This document shows, in pieces, positions 9,458-17,032 of a stretch of DNA of 64,000 bases. A program made the translations under genes and the position numbers. The DNA is from [Clostridium] aminophilum DSM 10710 (GTDB lineage Bacteria > Bacillota > Clostridia > Lachnospirales > Lachnospiraceae). Location: the NCBI RefSeq assembly GCF_000711825.1, contig NZ_JONJ01000003.1, positions 1 to 64,000 of the forward strand. Direction: 5' to 3'. Numbering within the stretch: the first letter of the stretch is position 1; the number at the start of each line of letters is the position of its first letter. Under the pieces are notes generated by a model. It was not told where the DNA came from and did not search any database. It saw only the letters and a list, made by a program, of their open reading frames with translations.

Positions 9458-9551
9458 ACTGCTTGATTGATAGCGAAGGATTATGAACAACCAACCGGGC
9501 AAAACGCATTGAAAATACGGGGTTGGCAAAATCAAGTGCTCCCATTCTGAA

Positions 9552-9580
9552 TTGACACCATATATGGAACCAAGTATAAT
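9552..9580 (+). promoter_or_regulatory. hicAB promoter with palindromic operator
   Basis: TTGACA at 9552-9557 and TATAAT at 9575-9580 with a 17-base spacer, a consensus sigma-A promoter. The spacer contains the perfect palindrome CCATATATGG (9558-9567), well placed for autorepression by HicB. Confidence 0.8.
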
Positions 9581-9603
9581 GAGGCTAAGGGGATTATGCA
9601 ATA

Positions 9604-9855
9604 ATGTCAAAATGGGATAAACTGTTAGACAAGATTCTTACTCTTTCCAAAGATCTTCGGTTTGATGAACTCAGAAAGGTGTTGGAAAGCTATGGATATG
9701 AGATGAACGCTCCTAAGAGCGGAAGCAGCCATTATACCTTTCGTAAGATGGGAAAGAATCCGATTACAATTCCGAAACATGAACCGATTAAGAAAATATA
9801 TGTTGAAATGGTACGAGCTGTTGTAGAGGAGGAATCTTCACATGAAAACGATTGA
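9604..9855 (+). CDS. hicA: HicA-type mRNA interferase toxin
   Basis: An 83-residue protein with the HicA double-stranded-RNA-binding-like fold: DELRKVLESYGYE, then KSGSSHYTFRK with the catalytic His43, and ITIPKHEPIKKIYV. HicA toxins cleave mRNA and are blocked by HicB. It is slightly longer than typical HicA (about 60-80). AAGGGG lies about a dozen bases before the ATG. The 3' end overlaps hicB by 14 bases, the usual coupled toxin-antitoxin layout. Confidence 0.9.
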   Translation: MSKWDKLLDKILTLSKDLRFDELRKVLESYGYEMNAPKSGSSHYTFRKMGKNPITIPKHEPIKKIYVEMVRAVVEEESSHEND

Positions 9856-10207
9856 GTATTACATGAATCTTCCCTATCGTTTGGAGATCGTTCCGGACCC
9901 GGATGAGGGGGGATATGTTGCTTGTTATCCGGATCTTCCAGGATGTATTACTGTTGGTGATTCGATGGAAAAAGCTGTTTCAAATGCGGAAGACGCCAAA
10001 AGAGAGTGGTTTTATGCGGCAATGGAAAGCGGAATGGAGATAGCGGAACCGATGTTGCAGAATAGTTATTCCGGACAGTTCAAACTTCGAATTCCGCGGA
10101 GCCTTCATCGCAGACTGGCCGAGCGGTCAAAGGCGGAAGGCGTCAGTATGAACCAGTATTGTGTATATCTTTTGTCCCGAAATGATGCGTTGGAAAAGGT
10201 CGAATAG
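9842..10207 (+). CDS. hicB: HicB-type antitoxin
   Basis: A 121-residue protein. Residues ~5-65 are the degenerate RNase H-like HicB fold, EIVPDPDEGGYVACYPDLPG, and residues ~78-115 (LRIPRSLHRRLAERSKAEG, NQYCVYLLSR) are a ribbon-helix-helix DNA-binding domain. It should neutralise HicA and repress the operon through the palindrome at 9558. GAGGAGG precedes the ATG. Confidence 0.92.
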   Translation: MKTIEYYMNLPYRLEIVPDPDEGGYVACYPDLPGCITVGDSMEKAVSNAEDAKREWFYAAMESGMEIAEPMLQNSYSGQFKLRIPRSLHRRLAERSKAEGVSMNQYCVYLLSRNDALEKVE

Positions 10208-10220
10208 TATTGTCGGTGAG

Positions 10221-10262
10221 TTGTTCACTCTTTGATTTTGCATAATATATCATGCATTCCGG
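10221..10262. repeat. Copy of the AAA-ATPase-gene leader repeat (1 of 3)
   Basis: TTGTTCACTCTTT followed by an ATTT-GCATAATATA-C-TGCATT series matches 17520-17561 at nearly every position. Here it is followed by unrelated bases and no AAA-ATPase gene, so it looks like a detached 5' fragment of a paralogue. Confidence 0.6.
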
Positions 10263-10338
10263 AATATGCCATAGATTCCGCAAGACGTCGATTTGGATTG
10301 ATATTTTGCAAAATAAAGTGCGAAATGTTTAGCCGGCC

Positions 10339-10416
10339 TCATAGAATCGGTCCATTCATCCGCTCCACTGTCAGTTTATAACCATATTTTGCGGCGAGGG
10401 AATAGCATTCCTTCGC
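10339..10416 (-). pseudogene. C-terminal scrap of a GT2-TPR glycosyltransferase
   Basis: Read leftward, this encodes AKECYSLAAKYGYKLTVER then MNGPIL and a stop. It matches the C-terminus of the intact gene at 21310 (AREFYSLAAKYGYEPAKER, MNGLSHK). Only 26 codons remain; nothing upstream matches. Confidence 0.75.
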
Positions 10417-10418
10417 TG

Positions 10419-10444
10419 TATCATTTTAATTGACAAAATGATAT
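10419..10444. repeat. Inverted repeat at the junction of two gene scraps
   Basis: TATCATTTT and AAAATGATA form 9-base arms around a seven-base centre, exactly between the leftward scrap at 10339 and the rightward scrap at 10434. It may be a recombination junction or a residual terminator. Confidence 0.5.
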
Positions 10445-10565
10445 AGAAAGCATGAAGGACCAGAGAAGAGAAATTTTTGAGACGTATCTGGATTATCGAA
10501 AGCAGACCGGCCGGTATGCGCATGAAATCATTTATGCGGAGCTGCGGACACTGATCGGGGGATGA
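10434..10565 (+). pseudogene. C-terminal scrap of a TagF-like gene
   Basis: This frame encodes QNDIESMKDQRREIFETYLD followed by YRKQTGRYAHEIIYAEL and a stop. It matches the C-termini of the genes at 4725 (EEYLDYYRLNGKMSHEII) and 6888 (EEYLNYRSGIGKFAHEI). A stop codon lies directly upstream, so only about 43 codons survive of a third family member. Confidence 0.75.
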
Positions 10566-10899
10566 GAGATTTTCCAGAAGGTTTCAGAAATGCAGGGACC
10601 GGAAATTACAGAGGAGACAGCATTGTCAACTACCACGCACCTAAAGGTACGTGGCTTGCATCTACCCTGTAGTACGTCTAAGACTCCTACATTTTAGCGG
10701 TGTAATTTGCAGATCATACCGTGCAGTTCGCGATATTTCAATATGTATTATGGAGTTTTGGCATTCACGCAGTAATCTATCCTGTGTTTTTTCCAAAAGA
10801 TGAAAAGCGAAATGTATGGTTTGATTTTGGCATGAGAAAAACGTTTTTTATAGGCGTATTATGATATAATATGTCTATAAAGAAGCGGAGGTGATTTTG
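10566..10899. other. Non-coding stretch with IS-end-like hairpin and leader repeat copy
   Basis: No gene is visible. At 10633-10654 CCACGCACCT and AGGTACGTGG form a ten-base stem with one mismatch, in a context (ACTACCACG ... CGTGGCTTGCATC) that looks like a terminal hairpin of an IS200/IS605-type element, so an IS end may remain here. At 10704-10732 there is a third, weaker copy of the leader repeat with ATACCGTGCA and TTCGC. The rest is AT-rich and leads into the promoter at 10862. Confidence 0.45.
10862..10870 (+). promoter_or_regulatory. Extended -10 promoter of the phd/parE pair
   Basis: TGATATAAT at 10862-10870 is an extended -10 element (TG-n-TATAAT) 30 bases before the antitoxin start. 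No good -35 box is visible, as is common for extended -10 promoters. Confidence 0.5.
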
Positions 10900-11184
10900 A
10901 TGTATGCATTACAAGAAACAATTCGCCCATCAGCGGATCTCAGAAACCATTATAACGAAGTATCAAAACAGTGCCGTGAGAATAATGAGGCTGTAATTAT
11001 CACTGTGAATGGAAGAGGTGATACCGTTTCTCTTGGCTATGAAGAATACAAGCGGATGAAGGCCAGAATAGAACTGTTAGAGATTTTGGCAGAAGCCGAT
11101 GAGGATGTTAAGTGCGGAAGAGTTGCTCCGATTAAGGATACATTCGATGATTTACGAAGGATGCTTAAGGAGGGCCGGGCTTGA
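10900..11184 (+). CDS. Phd/YefM-family antitoxin
   Basis: About 94 residues: MYALQETIRPSADLRNHYNE, then EAVIITVNGRGDTVSLGYEEYKRM, the N-terminal Phd/YefM DNA-binding fold, followed by a flexible C-terminal toxin-binding tail. Start 10900 is preferred because GGAGG lies eight bases upstream; the GTG at 10891 is inside that site. It should repress its own promoter and bind the toxin encoded immediately downstream. Confidence 0.88.
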   Translation: MYALQETIRPSADLRNHYNEVSKQCRENNEAVIITVNGRGDTVSLGYEEYKRMKARIELLEILAEADEDVKCGRVAPIKDTFDDLRRMLKEGRA

Positions 11185-11498
11185 AGTATAGAGTTGAAAG
11201 AACAGATACTGCCGATTCCTTCATTCGTAAAATTGTTCTTTTTATAGCGGAGAGCTTTGGAAATGATGTGGCACTTGAGAAACTGGACTATTTGGAAAAA
11301 TCTATTATGAATCTGGGAGATAATCCATACGTCGGTGTTGAACCAAGATACAATGTATTAAAGCGCCAGGGATATTTGGTACTTATATTAGAAAAGGATC
11401 TTGTCTTTTATAAGGTTGATGACGATAAAAAGGTTGTAACGGTATATGCCGTGGTAGACCAGAGACAGGAATATTTGAGTATTATTCGAGGCCTTTAA
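11181..11498 (+). CDS. RelE/ParE-family toxin
   Basis: 105 residues: MKYRVERTDTADSFIRKIV, ALEKLDYLEKSIMNLGDNPY, then YLVLILEKDLVFYKVDDDKK and VTVYAVVDQRQEY, a RelE/ParE toxin fold that inhibits gyrase (ParE) or cleaves mRNA on ribosomes (RelE). Sequence alone does not decide between them. The start is a TTG that overlaps the antitoxin stop (TTGA at 11181-11184), so toxin translation is likely weak and coupled. A terminator follows at 11581. Confidence 0.88.
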   Translation: MKYRVERTDTADSFIRKIVLFIAESFGNDVALEKLDYLEKSIMNLGDNPYVGVEPRYNVLKRQGYLVLILEKDLVFYKVDDDKKVVTVYAVVDQRQEYLSIIRGL

Positions 11499-11580
11499 GA
11501 ATAAACTTACCTGTTTGAACCGGAAAGCCGGGTTCAGAGATTGAGATAGTCTGATACACTGAACATGGTTTTTTGACCAG

Positions 11581-11630
11581 GGTCCAGAGTACACGACTTT
11601 GCGGGAGGGTGCTCTGGGCCTTTCCTTTTA
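11581..11630 (+). terminator. Terminator-like hairpin after the phd/parE pair
   Basis: GG-T-CCAGAG at 11581-11589 pairs with CTCTGG-GCC at 11612-11620, followed by TTTCCTTTTA. It lies 82 bases after the toxin stop. Confidence 0.65.
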
Positions 11631-11689
11631 TCTAAGATGATAACAGTATACCGAGCAACTCCGTGACACACAAGTAGAGCAACTAAGTG

Positions 11690-12062
11690 CTAACTGAAGG
11701 GATCAACAACAATGAAAACAAATCTTCCAGGCACAGTTTTAAGGTATTGTTTTATTTTCTTGCTGGTATGGACTGTGTGGTTATCTAAAATTACTTGGAT
11801 AGTATCGCCTTCGGGGTATTTTTCATTGAGTTTTTTCAGAAAGTCAATGAAATCTTCACTTTTATGAGTGTCCCTGACAAGGGGAATCGCTTCCCCGGTA
11901 AGCAAATCTATTGCTGTCAAAAGAGATACTGTTCCCAACCGTTTGTATTCGTAGTCTCTCTTGATCGTGCCATTTTCTACTGTGGGCGGCAGGTCAGGAG
12001 ACGTTGTAGCAATCGCCTGTATACCAGGCTTTTCATCATATGATACAGATTGGAAGAAGAGT
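11690..12062 (-). pseudogene. IS630-family transposase fragment
   Basis: Leftward reading gives SVSYDEKPGIQAIATTSPDL, then YKRLGTVSLLTAIDLLTGEA, HKSEDFIDFLKKL and VILDNHTVHTSKKIKQYL. These are the middle and second-Asp parts of the IS630 DDE catalytic domain. The N-terminal helix-turn-helix half is absent, and the C-terminus stops at FVFIVVDPFS where the conserved final Glu region should follow. It is therefore broken at both ends. An ATG at 11938 is internal to the homology. Confidence 0.8.
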
Positions 12063-12076
12063 ATGTTGAATCGTAA

Positions 12077-12366
12077 AAAATAACGGACGATGCCATACCA
12101 ATTAAGAAAAACTACTACAGCCCAATAGTAGATATGGACAAAGCTTTGTTTTTAGGAACTTATGATATTCCAAAAGCATTTATAAATAAGAGCTGCGAAA
12201 TCAATTATGGAGCTCATCGACGTTTTCGTTTGGTGGGAGAAATGGTAATAAAGGTTTATTTAGTATAGAGGGTTGGAGTAAAGCATCTCTTGTAAATATG
12301 AAAGGAAAAATATATAATGCTTATGACAGAACAAGATATGTTTATATCGCAAATGGTGTGATGTGA
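12077..12366 (+). pseudogene. Frameshifted remnant of an unknown protein
   Basis: Frame 1 (12077-12268) reads DDAIPIKKNYYSPIVDMDKA, then YDIPKAFINKSCEINYGAHR and a stop. From 12232 the +2 frame continues with GRNGNKGLFSIEGWSKASLV and VYIANGVM to a stop at 12366. The overlap near 12232-12240 suggests one coding sequence broken by a frameshift, with no start codon. I do not recognise the family. AT-rich, unlike regions 1 and 4. Confidence 0.45.
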
Positions 12367-12398
12367 ATTATATTGTACATTTCAGTAGACAAAAGGGA

Positions 12399-12427
12399 TT
12401 GATTTTCTTTGAAAATGGGTGTATTAT
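12399..12427 (+). promoter_or_regulatory. Promoter of a short leader RNA / nuclease-like gene
   Basis: TTGATT at 12399-12404 and TATTAT at 12422-12427 with a 17-base spacer. Transcription would start near 12434 and meet the terminator at 12546 before the coding start at 12592. Confidence 0.6.
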
Positions 12428-12433
12428 AATAGT

Positions 12434-12579
12434 AACCAAAGAGGTATGCGATGTGTCGGATTCGTGTACTGAGGTTCTAATGTGAGTTTGGTTCACTTAC
12501 TCCGAATAGGTGAATGCCGAAAAATAAAGAACCATACTTGAATTCAAAAAGCTTCTGGCGTCTGTCAGAAGCTTTTTTT
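12434..12579 (+). ncRNA. Candidate small RNA or attenuated leader
   Basis: A promoter (12399-12427) and a strong terminator (12546-12579) delimit an RNA of about 145 bases. No convincing coding sequence fits: an ATG at 12514 opens a frame that runs through the terminator. The terminator ends 12 bases before the start of the nuclease-like gene. This may be an attenuator or, by layout only, the RNA part of a type III-like toxin-antitoxin locus. Confidence 0.4.
12546..12579 (+). terminator. Strong intrinsic terminator upstream of the nuclease-like gene
   Basis: AAAAAGCTTCTG at 12546-12557 and CAGAAGC plus seven T at 12566-12579 form a stem of up to 12 pairs with an eight-base loop. The ribosome binding site GGGAG of the next gene follows at once. 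Confidence 0.85.
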
Positions 12580-12591
12580 ATGGGAGAAATA

Positions 12592-12999
12592 ATGAACCTT
12601 CTTTATGATAAATTTCTTGATTATAAACAAATAGCAAATTATAGAGTTGAGTACGAATTAGATAATGGTATAAGTTTGTCAGTTAAGTTAGAATTATCTG
12701 CGTTTCCGCATTTGATTGGGTTGCATAAGCTGACAGATATGCCTATTATTCGCCGTTTTAATGATCCAAATGATAAAGTTGTTAGTGCTAAATATATTAC
12801 ACAAAAAATTAAGCAACAAAAGATTTTGACAGATAGTTCTGTTCGAGCTAGTCAAAAGTTTTGTGATATTGAGGATCGTTATAATAATTTCTCTAAAGAA
12901 AACTTATTATCGTTGTCTTATACCGAAGTAATTGTTAATTTTAATCCGTGTAAGATAGGTTCTACAGTGAACTACTCCGACTTAATGCTACGCATTTGA
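12592..12999 (+). pseudogene. PBECR4-like nuclease domain protein, cut by an IS200/IS605 element
   Basis: Starts MNLLYDKFLDYKQIANYRVE with GGGAG five bases upstream. The body, YELDNGISLSVKLELSAF, PHLIGLHKL, VINFNP-like IVNFNPCKIGS, resembles the PBECR4 group (phage Barnase-EndoU-ColicinE5/D-RelE-like nuclease). This is recognition from memory and moderate. After about residue 125 the frame runs into the IS right end at ~12970 and stops at 12999, so the native C-terminus, expected to contain a further beta-strand motif, is lost. The gene is AT-rich and has its own promoter and terminator-containing leader. Confidence 0.55.
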
Positions 13000-13121
13000 A
13001 GTCAGAGCTTCCTGCTTCAACCACTACTGCATTGGCTACGATGATACGCAACTCAATGTCTTACACAATGTCCACAGGCGTATAAGTTAGGGCTATTCCA
13101 TCCCTACTGTATATCTAGTTT
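12970..13121 (-). ncRNA. Presumed omega-RNA (reRNA) of the IS605 element
   Basis: In this family the guide RNA of TnpB spans the 3' end of tnpB and the right end of the element, and the guide is taken from flanking DNA. Here that interval is 12970-13121, which contains no coding frame and ends in the hairpin 12979-13003. The guide would be the bases just below 12970, inside the nuclease-like gene. Placement is by family rule, not by alignment. Confidence 0.5.
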
Positions 13122-14267
13122 TCAGGCTACTGAAAAAGATTCGTTTAGTATGCGTAATCCCTCACGTAAGATATTGATCGCAGCGTTCTGGTCACGGCTT
13201 ATTACAAGATCGCAATCACATTTCATTGTACGAATTGTGAGATTTTTCATCTCAGGATGTATCTTTCCACAACAATGACATATCTGTGATGATGGAAACC
13301 ACTTATCTACTTTTACAAGATATTTGTTTCTCTCTGATAACTTATATTCAAGCATCGACAGAAACATACCGTATCCGTTATCAAGAGTAGCTTTGCCGTT
13401 ACCAAAACCTTTATTTGACATAAATTTCATATTCAGAGATTCTACGCATACAACATCATACAAATTGGCTATCTTTGTAGATATTTGATGTAGGTTATCA
13501 AGTCTCTGATTTGCTATGTGCCGATGGATTTTATTTACTTTACGGAGCTGTTTTATGTAATTATTGGACTTGGCTTCATGTTTTTTCGAGCCTTGCCTAC
13601 GTGATAGTTTACGTTGTGCTTTGGCAAGTTTACCATGGCTTTCACGATAGTATTTATGGTTTGTACCTACGTTACCATTATGATCTACATACAGACCGTC
13701 AGAAGCATAATCCAGACCAATACAGTTATTCGTGTCTGCTACATAGGTATTTATACTATCTGCAACCTCAAACAATACGGAAATATAGAACTTTCCATCA
13801 GATTCCTGTGATACCGTAGCTGATTTGACTATCCAGCTATCATCAGGCTTACGATGGATAACTGTCTTCACATGACCGATTTTAGGGAGTCTAATGCTGT
13901 TATCCGTAATGGCAACAGTACCATGCTGATTATTTGTAGTATATGACTTACGGCTGCGTTTTGCGGATTTGAATTTAGGAAATCCGTTGTTTTTCTTACG
14001 GGATTTGCTAAAGCGGTTCTTGAAAGCGCATTGTAAGTTTAGTTGTACATTCGCTAAAGCAAGACTGTCTACTTCCTTGAGATATAGATAATCCTTTTTG
14101 TATTTGGCAGGTGTTACAGTAACAAACTTACCTGTAGACTTGTAGCTCTCAATTTTATCGGAAAGCATGAGATTATAGACCTTGCGGCAACAGCCGAAGG
14201 TCTTGGCAAACATAACACTTTGTTCCGTTGTAGGATATGCTCTATACTTAATGGCTCTGTTTGTCAT
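13122..14267 (-). CDS. tnpB: TnpB, RNA-guided endonuclease of IS605
   Basis: A 381-residue OrfB/TnpB protein. It has the N-terminal helical region (NRAIKYRAYPTTEQ), and the split RuvC triad Asp186 (CIGLDYASDG), Glu276 (VVCVESLNM) and Asp359 (ISRDQNAAINI). The zinc ribbon shows CHCCG near 330 and a C-x-C pair near 350, one residue shorter than the usual CxxC. TnpB cleaves DNA matching the omega-RNA guide, which preserves the donor copy. It overlaps tnpA by 20 bases. No frameshift is visible, so it is probably active. Confidence 0.93.
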   Translation of the reverse strand: MTNRAIKYRAYPTTEQSVMFAKTFGCCRKVYNLMLSDKIESYKSTGKFVTVTPAKYKKDYLYLKEVDSLALANVQLNLQCAFKNRFSKSRKKNNGFPKFKSAKRSRKSYTTNNQHGTVAITDNSIRLPKIGHVKTVIHRKPDDSWIVKSATVSQESDGKFYISVLFEVADSINTYVADTNNCIGLDYASDGLYVDHNGNVGTNHKYYRESHGKLAKAQRKLSRRQGSKKHEAKSNNYIKQLRKVNKIHRHIANQRLDNLHQISTKIANLYDVVCVESLNMKFMSNKGFGNGKATLDNGYGMFLSMLEYKLSERNKYLVKVDKWFPSSQICHCCGKIHPEMKNLTIRTMKCDCDLVISRDQNAAINILREGLRILNESFSVA

Positions 14268-14664
14268 CTTTCTTACCTTGAGATTGTATATATTGCTTGA
14301 TAATATCTACGGTAGCACCGCCTGTGGTCAGCAGACAAAAACTCTGTGACCAGAACATCTCTTTCCAAAGAGATTTACGTATCTGAGGAAACTCTTTCTT
14401 GATAAGTCTGCTGCTTGCAGATTTATACGCATTGATAAATTTACTTATCTCTGTGTTAGGCTGTCCTCGGAACAGGATGTGAACATGGTCAATGTCGTGA
14501 TTCCATTCTTCTAACGTAATGTTATATGTAGGAGCAATCTTCTCAAATATTTCTTTGAGACGGATTGAGATTTTGTCATCTATCACCTTGTTGCGGTACT
14601 TTACGCACATGATAAGGTGATAATGCAGCATGAATACTGAATGATTGTTATTATCTAATTTCAC
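14248..14664 (-). CDS. tnpA: TnpA, Y1 HUH single-strand transposase
   Basis: A 138-residue IS200-type transposase with the HUH motif His60-Val-His62 (DHVHILF) and the nucleophile Tyr125 (IIKQYIQSQ). It excises and inserts the element as single-stranded DNA using the hairpins at both ends. Length is typical and no interruption is seen. Confidence 0.93.
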   Translation of the reverse strand: MKLDNNNHSVFMLHYHLIMCVKYRNKVIDDKISIRLKEIFEKIAPTYNITLEEWNHDIDHVHILFRGQPNTEISKFINAYKSASSRLIKKEFPQIRKSLWKEMFWSQSFCLLTTGGATVDIIKQYIQSQGKKDDKQSH

Positions 14665-14804
14665 AATATTTATATCCTCTATTATACATACGACTGATTT
14701 ATAATTAGATTATAATATCATTAGATACAAAAGTCAAGAAACGCCGTGTTTATCGCAATTCATCCCGCCACCTATAGAGGTGGGGAATTTCTTGCTCACG
14801 GCGT

Positions 14805-15668
14805 GTTAAAGATTATCGGACGCATATCCTCAATTCAAAGAATGGCGAGAAGGAGTTTTACGAGGATGTGCTTCAGTGGGGAAAGCAGGAAGACTTTATA
14901 GAACATCCAGAGCGGCGTGATATCGCAAAGGAATGTCTTCTTGAATATATTGAAGGGTTCGAAGGTAGAAATCCCGGATTGGAACTTATAGGGGCTTATA
15001 TACATATGGATGAGGCTTCGCCACATATGCATTTTGATTATATCCCTGTAGCGGAAGGGCATAAGACAGGAGTGCAGAAACGTAATTCTTTGGATAGAAC
15101 TATGCGTAACTTAATTGCGGTTCGTACCGGTAGCGAGTATTCACCGAGACCGGATGAAAAGGATGCATCTGGAAAGTGCACAGACAACGCTACCAAGCAG
15201 TGGAAGGAAATGGAACGAGCACATTTCCGCAAGATTTGTATAAAGCATGGATTAACCGTGGATGGAGAAATCAAGACCCCAGAGCGAGATAGCTTATCTG
15301 TCCTTGAATATAAGGCTGAAATGCGTAAGCGGGAGATTAAGAAACTTGAGGTTAAGGAGAAGAAACTAAGAGGTACTCTTTGTAATCTTCAAAATCTTAT
15401 AAAACAGGCAGAGGAGAAAATCGAAGAGGCGAAGAAGGAAACTGCTCATATTATTGAAGAGGCGCATGCGAAAGTGGATGGTATTCTTGAAAAGATAAAC
15501 CGTCGTCTGGGACTGATACCAAAAAAGGACATTGAAGACAAAAGGTTACAACTGGTTGAGTATTACAATGATTGTAAACCGTATCTTACGGACGATATGA
15601 AGAGAGCTATCAATGCTGAGGATATCACGGGCGTTTGGAGATATGGTCAGCGCAATGCGTTCATATAA
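14805..15668 (+). pseudogene. MobV/Pre-type relaxase, 5' end removed by the IS
   Basis: The frame enters directly from the IS left end (KDYRTHILN) without a start codon. GAYIHMDEASPHMHFDY is the MobV/Mob_Pre histidine-rich catalytic motif, and RNSLDRTMRN follows. The C-terminal half (residues ~160-220 of the fragment) is a charged coiled coil. MobV relaxases nick oriT of mobilisable plasmids. The N-terminal ~100 residues are missing, so this is a remnant of an integrated mobilisable element. A GTG at 14868 is only a chance start. Confidence 0.8.
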
Positions 15669-15831
15669 TCCTGATAACACTGTGGCAAGAAGTGATCCGG
15701 GATGGAACGAACTGTTTTCTTTTGAAATCAAGTTCAAGGAATATCTCGAAATGAAAAATAAAAATGTGAAAACTGAGGATGTTTTAAGGGAGTTGGAACA
15801 GCCGGAGCGAGTTCGTGGACAGAGAAGATGA
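15643..15831 (+). CDS. Small hypothetical protein
   Basis: A 62-residue frame (MVSAMRSYNPDNTVARSDPG ... LFSFEIKFKEYLEMK ... EDVLRELEQPERVRG) overlapping the relaxase 3' end by 26 bases, with GGAG five bases before the ATG. The family is not recognised. It probably belonged to the same mobilisable element. It could also be a chance frame. Confidence 0.35.
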   Translation: MVSAMRSYNPDNTVARSDPGWNELFSFEIKFKEYLEMKNKNVKTEDVLRELEQPERVRGQRR

Positions 15832-15878
15832 GGTGATAAATATAGAAAAAATACGGTATGTATTCTTACTCCTATATA

Positions 15879-15916
15879 TTGACATGCTCCTAATTTGTGA
15901 TAAAATTTAGGAGCAT
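15879..15916 (+). promoter_or_regulatory. Promoter of the Fic gene with operator-like inverted repeat
   Basis: TTGACA at 15879-15884 and TAAAAT at 15901-15906, spacer 16. Arms ATGCTCCTAA (15884-15893) and TTAGGAGCAT (15907-15916) flank and overlap the -10 box. A dimeric repressor bound there would block RNA polymerase; alternatively it forms a 5' RNA hairpin. Confidence 0.7.
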
Positions 15917-15934
15917 AGAAAGGAATAGGGGAAT

Positions 15935-17032
15935 ATGCGAGAATTTGACTATAAAAAGTATAGGGAATACCGCTGGGATAATGAAATACTGAATTACCTT
16001 TCACAGATTCATGAGTATAAAGGGAAGCAGGAACTGTTTCTACGCCAAAAACCTGTCGAAATGGAGAAACTTGTTGATGTGGCCAAAGTACAATCTATTG
16101 AGTCTTCAAATAGGATTGAGGGGATTATTACTACAGCAACAAGAATCGGTCAGATTGCAAAAGAAAAAACAACTCCCAAGAATCGTGATGAGAGGGAAAT
16201 AGCCGGATACAGGGATGTATTAAATACGATTCATGAGAATTATGAATATATCCCTATCAATGGAAATATTATCCTTCAATTGCACAGGGATTTGATGCAG
16301 TATGCTGAAACCGGAAATGGTGGCAGATATAAGATAACCCAAAATTATCTTAAGGAAACAAAGGAGGATGGGTCTGAGGTGATTCGGTTTACACCCGTTC
16401 CACCCTACGAAACAGAGCCTTGCATTGATGCGATTTGTGAGAATTATAATTTTATGATGGAAGATACATCAGTGGACCCATTGCTGATTATACCTGTATT
16501 TCTACATGATTTTCTTTGCATCCATCCTTTTAATGATGGTAACGGGAGAATGAGTAGGCTTATGACGCTCTTACTCTTATATAAATCAGGATATCTTGTC
16601 GGAAAGTATATTAGTATTGAGAAGCATATTGAAAAGACGAAGGATGCTTATTATGACGCATTGGAGGCTTTGTCATCAGGATGGCATGAAGAAGATGAAG
16701 ATCCTTCGGTTTTTGTAAAATATATGCTTGGTGTTATACTTGCGTGCTATCGGGAATTTGAGAGTAGGGTAAATATTTTAAGTGATACTACCATTATATC
16801 TGAAACGGCGGATGGGAAGAAAAAGGTAATTACCATCAAGAGTAAAGCTTATGATATTGTAAAAGCGTCTGTCGATACAAAAATAGGTAAGTTTACAAAA
16901 CGAGAAATTGTTAATATATGTCCAAGTATAAGTGAAAAATCAGTAGAAGCAGCAATAAAGAAACTTATGGATGAAGGGTACATTAAAAAATATGGATCAG
17001 GGAAGAATACTTTTTATGCCAAAGCATTCTAA
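15935..17032 (+). CDS. Fic-domain AMP-transferase-type protein with winged-helix tail
   Basis: 365 residues. Fic catalytic loop HPFNDGNGR at 197-205 is fully canonical (His197 base, GNGR anion hole), so AMP transfer or related nucleotidyl transfer to a target hydroxyl is expected. An N-terminal inhibitory helix with the S-xxx-E-G motif (SNRIEG, 58-63) makes it a class II Fic, auto-inhibited by Glu62. The C-terminal ~70 residues (ITIKSKAYDIVKASVDTKIG ... VEAAIKKLMDEGYIKKYG) are a winged helix, compatible with autoregulation at the inverted repeat upstream. AGGGGA gives the start. Target unknown. Confidence 0.92.
   Translation: MREFDYKKYREYRWDNEILNYLSQIHEYKGKQELFLRQKPVEMEKLVDVAKVQSIESSNRIEGIITTATRIGQIAKEKTTPKNRDEREIAGYRDVLNTIHENYEYIPINGNIILQLHRDLMQYAETGNGGRYKITQNYLKETKEDGSEVIRFTPVPPYETEPCIDAICENYNFMMEDTSVDPLLIIPVFLHDFLCIHPFNDGNGRMSRLMTLLLLYKSGYLVGKYISIEKHIEKTKDAYYDALEALSSGWHEEDEDPSVFVKYMLGVILACYREFESRVNILSDTTIISETADGKKKVITIKSKAYDIVKASVDTKIGKFTKREIVNICPSISEKSVEAAIKKLMDEGYIKKYGSGKNTFYAKAF

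Larger units (their letters stand above)
12970..14804 (-). mobile_element. IS200/IS605-family insertion sequence (tnpA-tnpB)
   Basis: Encodes an intact Y1 transposase and an intact TnpB on the minus strand. The right end near 12970 begins GTGAACTACTCCGACTT and forms a hairpin at 12979-13003 (GACTT-AATGC / GCATT-tg-AAGTC). The left end carries ACGCCGTG at 14741-14748 paired with CACGGCGT at 14797-14804, enclosing an inner CCACCT/AGGTGG hairpin at 14768-14783. Such subterminal hairpins are the TnpA recognition sites; there are no inverted terminal repeats or target duplications. It separates a nuclease-like gene from a relaxase fragment. Exact end bases are estimated. Confidence 0.85.

Noticed and set aside
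11795-12043. Rightward 82-codon frame
   Set aside because: It is the reverse of the IS630 transposase fragment, whose leftward reading has clear family motifs.
12514-12591. N-terminal extension of the nuclease-like protein
   Set aside because: This part of the frame is the terminator hairpin; the start at 12592 has a good GGAG site.
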